This document shows, piece after piece, positions 32,129 to 44,547 of a DNA stretch of 64,000 bases. Numbering within the stretch: position 1 is the first letter of the stretch; each line of letters opens with the position of its first letter. The position numbers and the translations under genes are program-made. The stretch is from Dichetophora obliterata (Eukaryota > Arthropoda > Insecta > Diptera > Sciomyzidae). A model generated the notes under the pieces. It saw only the letters and a program-made list of their open reading frames with translations, was not told where the DNA came from and did not search any database. Where the stretch lies: assembly GCA_963920525.1 (NCBI GenBank), contig OY986437.1, positions 60,859,330 through 60,923,329 of the forward strand. The letters are read 5' to 3'.

Positions 32129-35100
32129 AAAACATTGTGAATTATAGGATTAAAACTTCATTATCCCATGTATCTTAATTGACTCCAAAAACTTATGCCG
32201 CAGAAAAAAATGTATTTTTTGTTCCTCTGTGTTATTGTTTCAAAAATATTCTGGATCCTAAAAATAAATTCATAATATAATTGTTGCAATCATTCTATCT
32301 TCGACCCAATAACAGAATTATGATTATTTCAATAATATTTTCGTTCCTACAAAAAAGTTCCTTTTCTAAACAAAGTTGTTGTAATCATTTTATTATGATC
32401 AAAAAAATATTATATCCGAATCATACTGTGATCCTCTAAAAACATGGTTGTTGCAATTATGTTTTTTCTTTAACAAATTTCATATACATATTCAAGTCAT
32501 GAATAAGGTGAATGTGTATATTTTTTGTTATTTAAAACTGAACTAATTTTAAAGCAACAAACAAAATATATCAACAAAATTCATACTAATTATTCATTTA
32601 AAGCTTTCATTGTCTGATTTGGCCAGGGGGGAAAACGGTTGTAGTAGGGGGGCATTGCGCCCACTTGCCTCACCCTGGCTACAGGCCAGTATATGCAGCT
32701 TTAAAAGCAGCAGAGATATTGATTTTTGAGACGGCTGAGCCTCTTACGTCCCTCTGTGCACTTTACTGTTCCAGAGGTATTCTACTTCGGTAAAATCAAA
32801 AATAATTTTTAACTGAAAATAAATTTTTATTAAAAAACTCAATTTTTACTCAAACAAAGTTTTTCAAATTAAAATTTTGTCTAAAGTTTAGGAAAAATTG
32901 GAGTTATTGACATTTTTTTTTTTTTAAAAATGTCAATTTTTCAATAAACAATTATTCTATTAGGTAAGCCGGGTTTTTTATTTGTATTTTTGATTTTTCA
33001 AACTTTTGTATTAAAAAATTACATATTTACTAACAACTAAGTTTTGGACTTAATTTTTACCAGAAAAATAAATTGTGTAGTTGAATTCAAAGAATAACAA
33101 TGTTGAGAGTTAGTTTTAAGAATGTTTTCAAAAAAATTAGAACAATTAATTTTAATATTCAACACAAATTCTACTAACAGAACATCGTTTAAACAGTAGA
33201 GCTTTGCCCTACTGTGCGGTGGTTGGAATATTTTAACGTCGATCAAATCAAAGGTAATTCTTAAATAATAATCTTTAAATTAATCTTGGCCTTATTTTTG
33301 AAAATTTTTAAACGCTCAGAAATGCTCGTGCCCCTAAATCTTCATCTCATTTAAAGTTTTAAAATAACTTAATTTCAAATATTTTTTAAATAACATTCGA
33401 CCTCCAGCGACCCAGCTTACTCAGAGCGTAAGTTACTCTCACCCATAAAATATGGTTGACTGAACATGTGCAAGCGTAATGAAGCAGCAAATGAAAATGC
33501 AAATAATTTCCATAGTGTTGTCTCACTTCTACATAGCAGCTTCCCTTTTCATGCTTTAATCTGTGTCATGCTCTGATTTCTGACTATAATTCGAGCATCA
33601 AAAAGTCAAACAAGAACAAACAAATTTCAACAAAAATATTATGCAATATTAATGATATGATAAAGTTTCGATAAACTTGGAAGCTGACTAAAAATACATT
33701 ATTTTATCAAATTTACTAGGTTGACCTCCCCCAAATATAGAATAAATATTACTCGTATCTTTGGCATGTGGCGCTTTTGGAAGCTCGCCCTAGCAAGAAA
33801 CACTTGTTTGAAAGTTCATGCAATTTCGCATGAATTTATATGTTCTGCTTCGGTGAAGGTTGTAGCAGCACTTTTTTGGAAAATTAATGAGCTTAAGCGA
33901 ACATACTAAAAATAGGGGGACGCACAAAACTTGATATTTATGTGTGTTTTTGTGTAAGAGTAAAATTTATTTGATATATTTGGCAAAACTATGTTTTGAC
34001 AAGAACACAGACAAAACTTTTAATAGTGAAAGTTTTAGCTTTAAAGCCAAATAAATAATTTTCTGGTTTAAGCTATAATGGCAAAAGAAAACCCATTTTT
34101 AAAACCAAAAAACATATTGTTTGAACTTAAAAATGCTGAACGAATTAATGTCTAATGCACTGGAGAGAGCAAATTAATGAGTATTCCGGCTACAACGCCT
34201 TGAAGTAGGCTTCGAAAATTGGCTCAATTCAGTACATGTTCGAAAAATCCCAATTCAATAACTCCCTCAGCATGAAAAGCACGCATGAAGGATATTTAAA
34301 GCAATATGTGTTTGTACGCGTGTGCCCGTCTGGTGGCTTGTGAGTTATACTGTTTCGGGCTTTTTGTTCTCTCTTGCTAGCAAGGCCTTCAAAAGTAAAT
34401 CCAATAAAACGCATTCCAATGTCAGTTCGGAAATTAAGGATAGATTTGCCATCCAGCCGGACAAAGTCAAACGCATTCACCAAGCACAAGCACACACACA
34501 CACTCACCAGAAAATACTATACACCAACCCACACAGACACGTTTTATGCGTACGAAACGTACTCAAAAGCAAAAATTGAAAAAAAAATAGCCATGTTCAT
34601 TACATTACATTTGTAATGACAAACGCAGGCATACGTACGTGTGGACAGACAGACAGACAGAAATACAGACAGAGAGACTGGACACTTCTCCAGCCTGACA
34701 GTCTAATGTATAGACAGTCAATCCGTTTAGCCAATGAAGAGGATTATATTGAAAATGGCTTAAAGCCAGGCAACAGCTGTTGCCATCGAGTAATAATAAT
34801 AATAAAATGTTCCCAAAAAACAACAAAAAACAAAACAAAGAGCAATTACTAGGGTAGAATTCGTCTGACAAGGGAGAGAAAGTAAAGTTAACATCTAGTG
34901 TAATAAAAATTATATCTGTTAATGAAAGCAAAGCATAGACTAGGTTAATTAGAAATATTGGAAAATGAAGCACCGAACATTGTGCTTGTCATGTGCTTTG
35001 ACTTGCTTTCGCTACTTTTATGGTGTCAACTTCTGTCCACACAATTTAATAGACGTTTTCGAGTGTGCTTCCATGCTTTAATATACATTATTTCCGTCAG

Positions 35101-35600
35101 AATTGACGTTGAAACATTATACTAGAATGTCGAAACTTATTTTACCGGCAGAAAATAAAAAATTGTAAGCTTTTAACATATAAGACATATTTTCATAAGT
35201 AGCATACTCTGAAGATGATAAATATATACAGCGAATGTTATGTTCGAACTGTAGTTGGAAAGGTAATTAAACGAACTTCAATATAAAAAATTTTTGGAAA
35301 TTTTAGGAAAAGTTTGAAGAAGAAGTTCGAAGAACACCATTTAAAAATTTAAAATAATTTGTTTTCTTAAAGTTGGTAAAATTACCTTTTTAATAATATC
35401 AAAATTAGTTTGACGACTCAATGGGTTAATGATATATTGTAATTTTAACATTTAAAATCAAATTTTTTTTTATTGGCAAACGAATTTTTTAACCGAATTT
35501 TATGTTTAGAGTACCTTTGGAAAAGTAGTTGAACGGATTTTAATAATTTTAATAGACGGAAAATACTTGTGAGATATTTTGTGGTTGGGGTTACTCGAAT
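32129..35600. other. AT-rich DNA with simple repeats, no gene seen
   Basis: No coding region is supported. A G/C-rich inverted word (GGCCAGGGGGG and CACCCTGGC) lies at 32,622-32,680 in a possible element end. A (GACA)n microsatellite lies at 34,642-34,680 and a (CA)n stretch near 34,488-34,505. A short hairpin TTGACATTTT / AAAATGTCAA lies at about 32,906-32,940. The overlapping frames at 34,229-34,973 follow these simple repeats. Confidence 0.4.
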
Positions 35601-38150
35601 CCTTGTGGTAAGGTTATTGATTTCGAGGTAGCGATTAGAATACCAACAGGAAAATATTTTTGGTCCAAAAGTCGGAAAGTTCAGCCTCCACGACAACACC
35701 TCCGATAACGGAAGCAGGCTGATTGACTTCGCCGCAGCACGAAACATGGTCGTAAGTAGCACTAGATTCAAGCATCTTAATATTCATAAAGCCACCTGGA
35801 TGTCCCCTGATCAAAAAACGAAAAATCAAATTGATCACGTTTTGATTGACGGAAGGCACTCTTCCAGTGTATTGGATGTACCCACGATCCGTGGTGCAAA
35901 CATTGACTCGGATCACTATCTTGTTGCAGCCAAGATCCGTACACGTCTGTGCGCAGCTAAGAATATACGCTACCCTACACAGAGAAATCTAGACGTCGAC
36001 AAGCTGCAATCGAAACAGACAGCCGATGCTTTCGCCACTCAACTCTTACTCCTGCTTCAAAGCACTCCTCCAATCGATGATATATGCGCGCAGTGAATAC
36101 ACATTTCCAACTCCATGCGTGCGGCTGCTGAAGAGGTGATTGGCTACCAACGCCCTCGCCGAAACCAGTGCTACGACCAGGAGTGTCGCGACGCCACTGC
36201 AGAGAAAGACGCCGCCTACAAAGCCACCCTGCAGTCGGTTGTAACGCGCGCTGCTAAGAAGCGATACAAAGAAAAGAGGAGGGAAGAGAGACGTATTTTC
36301 AGGCGGAAAAAAAGAGGCAGAAAAGCGCGAGCAGGAGAAGATTGAGATGTTTGGTGACAGGAATGAGGCCCGAAAATTTTTTGAAAAAATAAGACGCCTT
36401 GCCGATGGTTTTAAAACCGGGGCCTCTTCCTGCAAGGATGAAAACGGGAATCTAGTGACAGATGTCCAGAGTACACTGACGTTATTGAGGGAACACTTCC
36501 CTAAGCTTCTAAATGGCGACACTGACAACAATTCCGCCAATAGAGATGATATTCCGGAAACCCCAATTTTGGATGACAGCGTTGAGGTTCCGCTGCCCGA
36601 CTATGATGAAGTTCTGACAGCTATAGCTCGGCTTAAAAATACCAAAGCCGCGGGAGCTGATGGCTTACCTGCTGAGCTGTTTAAGAACGGAGGCGAAGCT
36701 CTACTTAAATGCATTCACGAGCTTCTATGCAGAATATGGTCGGAAGAATGCATTCCGAACGATTGGAATCTCAGTGTGCTCTGCCCAATCCACAAGAAAG
36801 GCGATCCCACTATCTGTGCCAATTACCGTGGGATAAGCCTTCTTAATATCGCATATAAGGTCCTGTCAACCGTTTTATGTGATAGATTGAAGCCCATTGT
36901 AAACGAACTGTTCGGACCTTATCAGTGTGGCTTCAGACCTGGAAAGTCCACCATCGACCAGATTTTCACGCTACGACAAATCTTGGAGAAGACTCAAGAA
37001 AAACAAGTTGACACCTACCATCTTTTTGTCGACTACAAAGCCGCCTTCGACAGCCCAATAAGGAAGCACCTGTACTCCACCATGTCTGAATTTTGTATTC
37101 CTGCAAAACTAATACGAACTAATTGCAGGATGACACTGAGCAACACCAGCAGCGCAGTTAAAATCGGGAAGGACCTCTCCCCAGCATTTGTTACCAAACG
37201 AGGTTTCAGACAAGGTGATTCCTTATCGTGCGACTTTTTCAACCTAATGATGGAAAAGATCATCCGAGTTGCTGATCTGAGACGTAGTGGCACAATATTC
37301 TGCAAGAGTCTTATGCTGCTTGCGTATGCTGATGACATCGATATCATTGGCCATAATACGCGCGAAGTCAGTGCAGCATTTTCCAGATAAGAAAGAGAGT
37401 CAAGTCGAATGGGTCTGGCAGTGAATGCAGATAAGACGAAATACTTAGTGTCAACAAACAAACAGTCCCAGCGTCTTGGAACCCACGTTACCGTTGACAA
37501 TACCTCCTTCGAGGTTGTGAAGAACTTCGTTTATCTGGGATCTAGCATTTACTCAACCAATGACATCAGCATTGAGATCAAACGAAGAATAACTCTTGCC
37601 AACAGGTGTAACTTTGGGCTCAGTAGGCAATTGAGAAGCAGAGCCCTCTCCCGACGAACGAAAATCACGCTCTATAAATCGCTCATCATGCCCGTCCTAC
37701 TTTATGCATCACAAACCTGGACGCTGCGCAGTTTAGATGAAAAGACTTTAGGAGCATTCGAGAGAAAGATTCTTCGTAAGATCTACGGACCAATCTGCGT
37801 CAATGGCGAGTACCGAATACGGTGGAATGATGAACTGTATGAGCTGTACGCTGACATCGACATAGTCAAGCGCATTAAAATCGAGCGGCTTCGCTGGCTT
37901 GGTCATGTTCAGCGCATGAAAGACGATGCTCCAGTGAAGAAAACATTCGATTCGGTACCCAGCGGCGGTCAACGCAGAAGAGGACGACCGCATCTTCGTT
38001 GGAAAGAGCAAGTAGAAGACAACCTGACGAAGCTTGGAATTTCCTACTGGCGCCAGCAAGCGAAAGACAGAAATGGCTGGCGCAAATTCTTAGATGAGGC
38101 CAAGACTGACATACGATTGTAGCGCCAACTAAGTAAGTAAGTAAGTCAGA
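35600..38150 (+). mobile_element. RTE-clade LINE, 5'-truncated
   Basis: The element begins inside the endonuclease and runs to a 3' end with tandem AAGT repeats (GTAAGTAAGTAAGT at about 38,132-38,147), typical of the short-repeat tails of RTE LINEs. The coding part is described separately. Codon use and base composition are more G+C-rich than the surroundings, consistent with a fairly recent insertion. Confidence 0.9.
35640..38122 (+). pseudogene. RTE LINE ORF2: endonuclease C-terminus and reverse transcriptase
   Basis: The endonuclease remnant (35,640-36,096) has FSLHDNTSDNGSRLIDFA, the motif KNQIDHVLID and the catalytic-type GANIDSDHYLV. A TGA at 36,094-36,096 interrupts the protein where family members have Trp (QWxH), and the frame continues at 36,115. 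A one-base indel near the A run at 36,307-36,313 shifts it into the RT frame (36,347-37,390). That frame contains FVDYKAAFDS, GFRQGDSLSCDFFN and the active site AYADD. A TAA at 37,388-37,390 precedes the final segment (37,409-38,122) with the conserved RIKIERLRWLGHVQRM and GRPHLRW. Two stops and one frameshift make this a dead copy. Confidence 0.92.
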
Positions 38151-38430
38151 TTAGAATACCATTAAAAAATAAAAAGATTTTTTCTCAAGGGGTGCACAAC
38201 AACTTAAAATTTTGAGAAAAAAAGACGTAGAATATTTCAAAATTATTCTCTAAAAATTTCAGACTAATCGGATTTTTATTTATGGAGATAAATAACTTTT
38301 AATAAGGGTCTTTTATCTGCATGCACATCGTAGTCCATCGTAGTTCCAACCGCTTCTTTAAGAATCCATGTGGAAACTTTTACTTATTGTCAAAATATTA
38401 ATATCATTGTTTCCTAGCCGCTGGTGTTAG

Positions 38431-38500
38431 AATTCGATAGTCTAGTGGTAGCGCGCTTGACTGTCGCTCAGGGGTCTCGGGTTCGAATCCTGGGCGGGCA
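38431..38500 (+). pseudogene. tRNA-Asp-like sequence, probable SINE head
   Basis: A pol III A box (TAGTCTAGTGG at 38,438) and a consensus B box (GGTTCGAATCC at 38,480) are spaced as in a tRNA. The anticodon arm CTTGA-CTGTCGC-TCAGG can fold, giving anticodon GTC (Asp). The 3' acceptor strand GCGGGCA has no complementary 5' strand, and TTTT follows. A functional tRNA is therefore unlikely. Downstream (38,507-38,610), three diverged units with GGAGAG and TTCC words follow, as in a SINE body. Confidence 0.55.
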
Positions 38501-38506
38501 TTTTCA

Positions 38507-38610
38507 TAACAAAGGAGAGGAATGTTTCCACATTAATTTTTAGAACAGGGGAGAGAACTGATTCCAATTCACTTTTTAAGACAGCAGAGAGAAAGATTTC
38601 CTTTTAATGA
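38507..38610. repeat. short tandem repeat after tRNA-like head
   Basis: Three units of roughly 35-40 bp are visible: AACAAAGGAGAGGAATG.., AACAGGGGAGAGAACTG.. and GACAGCAGAGAGAAAG.., each followed by TTTCCA or a similar word and an A/T-rich stretch with ACTTTTTAAG or TTTTAATG. They directly follow the tRNA-like sequence. Confidence 0.5.
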
Positions 38611-41600
38611 CATGTTATGTAAAAAAAGAAATGGAGTGTCCAACGGATGGGAATGCTTCCCACATTCCATGGAATTTTTCCTGTTTATATCCGGGTAGGT
38701 TTCCATTTCCTGGAGGAAAACTTATAATTCGGTTAAGAAACTGGTTTGTTGATAAAAAAAGGTATTTGTGTTTATACCTAAAACTTATCATATCTCATTA
38801 ACTCATTGATTCCCCACCCTCATTTTTATAATGTTGCAAAGGTAATTTTACCAGCTTCAAGTACCAGCTTCCACTCGTCAAGTTTTCTTAAAATCAAATC
38901 CGAAAATATAAAGGAAAACACAGCGCAGCAGCAGATGTTGTGTACATAAAAATCCATTTTCGACGTTTTTGCCGATTTTTTTAAATTTTGTGCACCATGT
39001 AACTTCGCTAAAAATTTCACTAATATTTTTTCCTCCAAATTAAGTTTTTTATTTCTTTTAGTGATGCTCCATGCTTATATTTATCCAAATCGGATATGGC
39101 CACTCCGTAAGGCCAAGTGGAATTGCTGTAGATTGTTTTCAAAATATGACAAACCATATCCGATTTCTATACTTCCAAAGTTACTGAGCCATAACATTAA
39201 CATTTATTTGAATTGAAAAAATAAGGTCGCTAAAAAATCTTTTGCGTTATAAAATAGATCAAGGTTCCTTTTGAGAGGGGTACAATAGTACCTTTTTTTC
39301 CTATACAAGTCCAGTCAACCTTTATATTAATATATTCAAAAGCGCAGAAAAAAATATGTTTTCATCGGAATATTTTTCATAAACTTGTGCTATTTCCACA
39401 TAAAAGATATATCATTGATTTTAAAAGTGCCTTGAATCCATTAAAAGGCATCAAATGTTTGTAATGCTAATTGACTTGATCAATTTCACATTTTTGCAAT
39501 CCCAAAAGCATTAAACTATGATGTTTATTATTTAACAATATTTTTAAATTTATTAAAACTTAAACCCTTTGTTATCTTGATTTTTACATAAGTAGATTTG
39601 GGTCATTTTTGAAATAAACGGCTCATCTATCATTTTATTTAATTTTATTAAGAGGAAATTGGATTTTGTTTGGCTCCTTTCAATCTCTCTCAAGTCTTTG
39701 TTTGGGGTTTTCTATGTTTCTATTGAGTTTTTTATAGCCTTTTAAGACCTTTACACTTTTGTTATTTTTCTATTTATTAACTCTGTTGCTAAGAGACTTT
39801 TTTCTCCCATTGCTTGATCATTATTCCTCATTATCTATTTGTGTGCATCGGTTTCTTTTGCTACATTTATTTCATTAATAATATTGAAACACATCATAAA
39901 TTCTAGTCTTATCCTACTTTTCATCATACACTACATCATAAATCCTTCTTTTTCACTTTCAATGCGTTTTTAGTATCTCCCTTCAACTTCTTCTCTTTAC
40001 ATTCTTTAGTTTTCTTTCACAACAAATAAGCTTCGCCCCCCCCCCCCGCCGGAAGCGGATTTCTTAGGGCTTTCCCAATCTCACTCAAACAACATTTATG
40101 AGATAGCGTTACTTTTTCTTTCATTTTTCTTCACATGGCATAATTTTAGGCGCTGTCCAACAAGGCATCCTTTGAAAAGGAAATCATTGGACTGCAAAAT
40201 TTCATTTCTCCATTTGCAATCATAATATTCCACTTTTTGGCACTTTCCATAATGGCTTTCACCTGACACGTACTCACACACTAGCACACGAACGAACTCA
40301 CACACAAACACACAGCAAATACGACAACCACAGCGCATACAGCATGCACAGAAAAACATAGAGACAAAATATATTGCATACTTTTAGACACTCTAGCCAC
40401 TGTGCTGTGTGGGACCCATGAAAATGTAATTTTATTTCCATGCCAATGCGTACGTAAGCGCTATAAACATTTTTTGATGAAGGCCAAAGGTGGGTGCTGT
40501 CTATTTTGGTGGTGGGAGCAGTGGTCGAAGAGGGAGTTGTTGGTTTTGTTGAATGAACGTTAGTGCGGTCTCACTCGTTGGGCCATTTGATACAGCGCCA
40601 AGCCGAAAAGGTTTAATGCAGAAGATATTCTTTTTGGCCTAGCATTTTGACCATAAATTAAAGCACCCCAAATTTCCGCACACTGGAAAGCTTTTTTGCT
40701 GTTGTTCCGATGCCAGCCTGTCTGCCCGTACGCGCCTGCTTGGCATGTTTTTGCTGATTCATTCACCTATTTGGCAATATTTTTTCCAAAACAACATGTG
40801 TAGGAGTGAGAGCGAAAGACATGAATGAAAACAACAACGGCACAGAGGACATTAAGTGCCTCTTCTTTCGGACTTTTTTTTATACTCCTACTTCTTATAC
40901 TTTTAAAGGCAGTCAAAGGAAAACATTTCGTGCATGCTGAACTCACGTTCATGTGTGTGAGTTGTAGAGTCAAAGCCTAAAAGTATGCTGGGTATCGGTA
41001 AATGCGTATGAGTTTATGAGTTGTTTGGCCTAAGATGGTGGATAAAGGGTCGTTAGGGCTGCTCTAACGGTACCTACAGAAAAGCACAGAAAACATGAAA
41101 CTTCGATTGGATAATAGGATGAGAGGGAATAATTTGTTAGCTTCCGTAAATTATTAAAGTGCCAACAAAAGTTGAAAACCAAAGGACTGGGGTAAAAGAG
41201 TGTGGTTGGCACACTAAAAGTATGCAACAACAAATTTTAAAGCTTGCAAAATTGATTCGAAAAGATTTTATTATGTTGTCAGAAATTATTTATTTCTTTA
41301 GCTTATTAAATATGCAGCAAGCTTAAAAGCATACAATAAAAAATACTATATCAGACTTTGTACTCGTTTGTGATACCGTTTTTGTTTTTTTTTTGTGGAG
41401 TGCTTTTATAAGCACTTACAGCTATTTTTCTAATTTTTGTCGTTAGTGAATGTGTGTAAATAAGAATTAAGACTTCGAATCCAGAATTTTTTATTACTTT
41501 AAAAGAGAAAACAAACTAGTTTTTAAGAAATTCGAAGAAAATAAATTTAAATTCAAAAAAATCTTTAAAATATGTACACAGAGCCAAAAAAATTTTTTTA

Positions 41601-42089
41601 AAACTGATCAAACATTGTTTAATGGTATTCATTATTGAATGAATGAAATGATGAGAAAGCTTTTTTAACACTCATGTCATCTCAATCACTTATCTCACTA
41701 AAGTTTCAGAAGAAATCACTTAAAACTAAGAAGAAAATCTAATTGATCTGGAAATCTTATTAACAGTCAAGTCATCATACTTAGTCACCACTTTTTAAAA
41801 TTTATGAAGCGACCATATAAAACTAAGAAGAAAGTTTTATACTTAATTTAATGTATACATACTATAGCTCAGGCTTTTAGTCGATCAAAATAAGTGCTCA
41901 ATAATATGAAAATTGAGGACGTTATCAATTTTCTTGATGGTCTCGATAGCACCAGACACTTTGGTGACAAAGTCAAGTTTACAGCTGGCTTGAAAGAATG
42001 AAGAACAAATAGGGCAAGTTAATAAAAAAATGCAATAGATATGTAACGAAAAATACTCTGTGCCATAGGCGTAGCGAGGGTAAGGCAAA
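38611..42089. other. AT-rich non-coding DNA, C12 tract
   Basis: No gene is supported. A run of 12 C lies at 40,036-40,047. Long T-rich stretches occupy 39,480-40,030. Several open frames (40,096-40,359; 40,767-40,973; 41,885-42,142) have no recognisable motif. The words near 42,062 (CATAGGCGTAGCGAGG) are of a type common at transposon ends. Confidence 0.4.
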
Positions 42090-42239
42090 GTGGGCAACGG
42101 CAGGCCTCTCAAAAAGTTCTGCTTGGAACCGGTGGACAGCATTACTCGAAAACTATGTCAAGGATCGTTCCAAAATTGTATGCACTTGTAAAGCACATAC
42201 AATAGAAATACAAGCATAGAAAAAACTACGGACACGTCA

Positions 42240-42598
42240 AAGCAGCCCTCCATTCTCAGCCAGCTACGCAAAGACAATGGTCAATGGACGGACAGCAGTC
42301 AGGAATTCCTCGAAGTGCTTTTAAAATCACATTTTCCTGGGTGTACTTAAGCTTCAAACATCACCGCAATACGAAGACACAGGACAAACGCGCTACTGGT
42401 TCCACACGACTTAATAACGTCGGACGGAATCAAATGGGCTATAAACTTGTTCTCGTGATACAAATCTCCGGGACTAGACGGTATAATTTCTGCTATGCTG
42501 CAAATGGCCGAATCACGAGTCGTCTCATGGCTGGACAATATTTGAAAAGGATGCATCAGTCTAAAATGACTCTGTGGCCTGGAGTACAGCGAGGGTTA
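42240..42598 (+). pseudogene. LOA ORF2, segment before and at the start of RT
   Basis: In shifting frames the DNA reads ILSQLRKDNGQWTDSSQEF (42,247 onward), then KSPGLDGIISAMLQMAE and RVVSWLDN, then AWSTARVI up to the insertion point. The P-G-L-D-G-I motif starts the RT domain. At least one stop and frame changes interrupt it. The residues at the right border are continued by FVPKA at 43,709-43,725 beyond the first insert. Confidence 0.75.
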
Positions 42599-42600
42599 TA

Positions 42601-43706
42601 CACACAGAAAAATTTTGCATAGTAAAATCATTGTGATGCATAGTTGATTTCATTTTACATGATTTTATATTTCATGGTGGCAGCGACATAAAAATCATTA
42701 TGATTTCATGTAAAATCATTATGATTTCATGTAGAATTATTATGAAAACCAGTAAAACCATTATTGCATCATGTAAAAAGTTAATCAACACGATTTCATG
42801 TAGAATCATTATGATTTCATGTAGAATCATTATGATTTCATGTAGAATCATTATGATTTCATCTAGAATCATTATGACATCATGTTGAATCATTATGAAA
42901 TCTAGTAAAATTATTATTGCATCATGTAAAAAAAATTTTACGTGTTGAAGAAGTTCCGTTGTTTCTAGCACATTAGAATTTTTATCGCGAGAAGAAGCTT
43001 CGCTAAAAATTAAAACAGTTTGTAATAGCTGAAAAAGGAAGACAAGTGGAATGAAAAGTAAATACAAGTGGTAGTAGTCGAATCCATAAACTTCGACGCA
43101 GATGAACAAGGTAATGTGATATGTGACTTATGTTGCTATAACAAAATAATATCAAAATGCTGTATTACTTTTCAATAGAAACAGAAGCTTCCGTTTACTA
43201 GGAAAGTTTAAGGTACTAATCTAAGGAAGATAAACAGGAAGCTTTACCACCCATAGGACTTCGTTCACGTTATCGAGAAAAACTATTTAGTTGGAGAAAA
43301 ATTGAGGCATGTTTTGTAGTTATAAGTCGTATTTATTTTATTTTTCAATAAAAAAAATTAAATAAAACCAACTTGAAGTTCTTTTTATATAAAACTGAGG
43401 TTAGGATTCAGCTGCATTTCATAATGATTTCATAATGATTCAACATGATCAACATAATGATTTTACATGATTTCATAATGATTCAACATGACCATCATAA
43501 TGATTTTACATAATTTCATAATGATTCAACATGACCATCATAATGATTTTACGTGTTTTCATAATGATTCAACATGAAAATTTGTTGCGATTTTTACATG
43601 AAAATCACAATGATTTTACTATAAATCTCTATGAAGCAAAATCATAGGGGAAATATGTAAAATCATTATGTTTCTAGTTGATTTTACAATGATTTTTTTC
43701 TGTGTG
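42601..43706. mobile_element. TA-flanked foldback with GATTTCATGTAGAATCATTAT tandem arms
   Basis: Terminal inverted repeats CACACAGAAAAA and TTTTTCTGTGTG are flanked by TA on both sides (42,599-42,600 and 43,707-43,708). Inside each end, short tandem units containing ATCATTATGATTTCATG run in opposite orientation: at least seven between 42,690 and 42,900, and five or more between 43,420 and 43,570. The 500-bp centre is non-coding. The architecture, tandem repeats within inverted arms, recalls Drosophila FB foldback elements. Confidence 0.85.
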
Positions 43707-44254
43707 TATTCGTACCAAAAGCAGTTACACTCAAAACATTTATTAGTAAAATTTCTACGAAATATTCGTAAAAAAAGTATTCATACATTCTACGAATATT
43801 CGTACACAGTATTTCTATCGAGATATCTTTACGATTTAATTCGTAAAGTTTCACTAATCTAGTATCTACGAATATACTTGTTTCATACACTAATGATATT
43901 CGCAAAAAAAATAAAACAATTACTATAAGTGCATTGTACGAATAATTGCTTACATATAAATAATAATATTCGTAAATTTCTCGTACAAATAACTTTGTAA
44001 TTTCTTTCATTACATTCGTAGTATTTACTAATGCTTTCGTACTATTAACGAATGAAAACTAATATAGTAGAACAAATTAATTTGTAGGTTTACAACTTAT
44101 TAATTGAGTTTAAAAAATTTAAAATCGAAATCGTTCAGTTTGTCGAACAACTACAGAATATAAGGTCCAAATCCGTGCTCAGACAGAATATTTGTTTTGT
44201 TTGCCTGGTTTGTCGAGCAACTACAGAATATAAGGAACTGTATGATTGTAAAGT

Positions 44255-44323
44255 AGTTGTAGCCTACCTGTAGAGTGCTGGCCCGTAAGCTAAAGAACCG
44301 AGGTTCCAGGGCCCCAGCTCATA
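44255..44323 (+). pseudogene. tRNA-like stretch (SINE-head type)
   Basis: GTAGCCTACCTGTAGAGTGC resembles a tRNA D-arm/A box, and GAGGTTCCAGGGCC resembles a degenerate B box about 45 bp later, followed by a T run. The stretch also contains GCCCGTAAGC, common in insect tRNA-derived SINE heads. It does not fold into a convincing cloverleaf. Confidence 0.35.
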
Positions 44324-44547
44324 CTTTTTGTTATTAGATATTATGATTAATCGTAAATGTATTCGTACAATATACATTTGTTTTTGTACTAACTGAGATG
44401 AGATGTTAATGTACTGAGATGAAAATATTCGTAATATGTACTAATAATCGTCGATTCTACGAATCCTATTCGTGGCTGAAAACTACTAATAAAATTCGTT
44501 GAATGGACGCAGTATTTAAATATTATTAGTAATATTTACACAATAGC

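Noticed and set aside
34229..34973. Several frames of 78-122 codons
   Set aside because: They span CA and GACA microsatellites in both strands and show no conserved domain.
38431..38500. Functional tRNA-Asp gene
   Set aside because: The acceptor stem does not pair and a repeated SINE-like body follows, so a tRNA-derived repeat is more likely.
42672..43109. 145-codon frame rich in repeated ILHEIIMI
   Set aside because: It is the translation of 21-bp tandem units in the arm of a foldback element.
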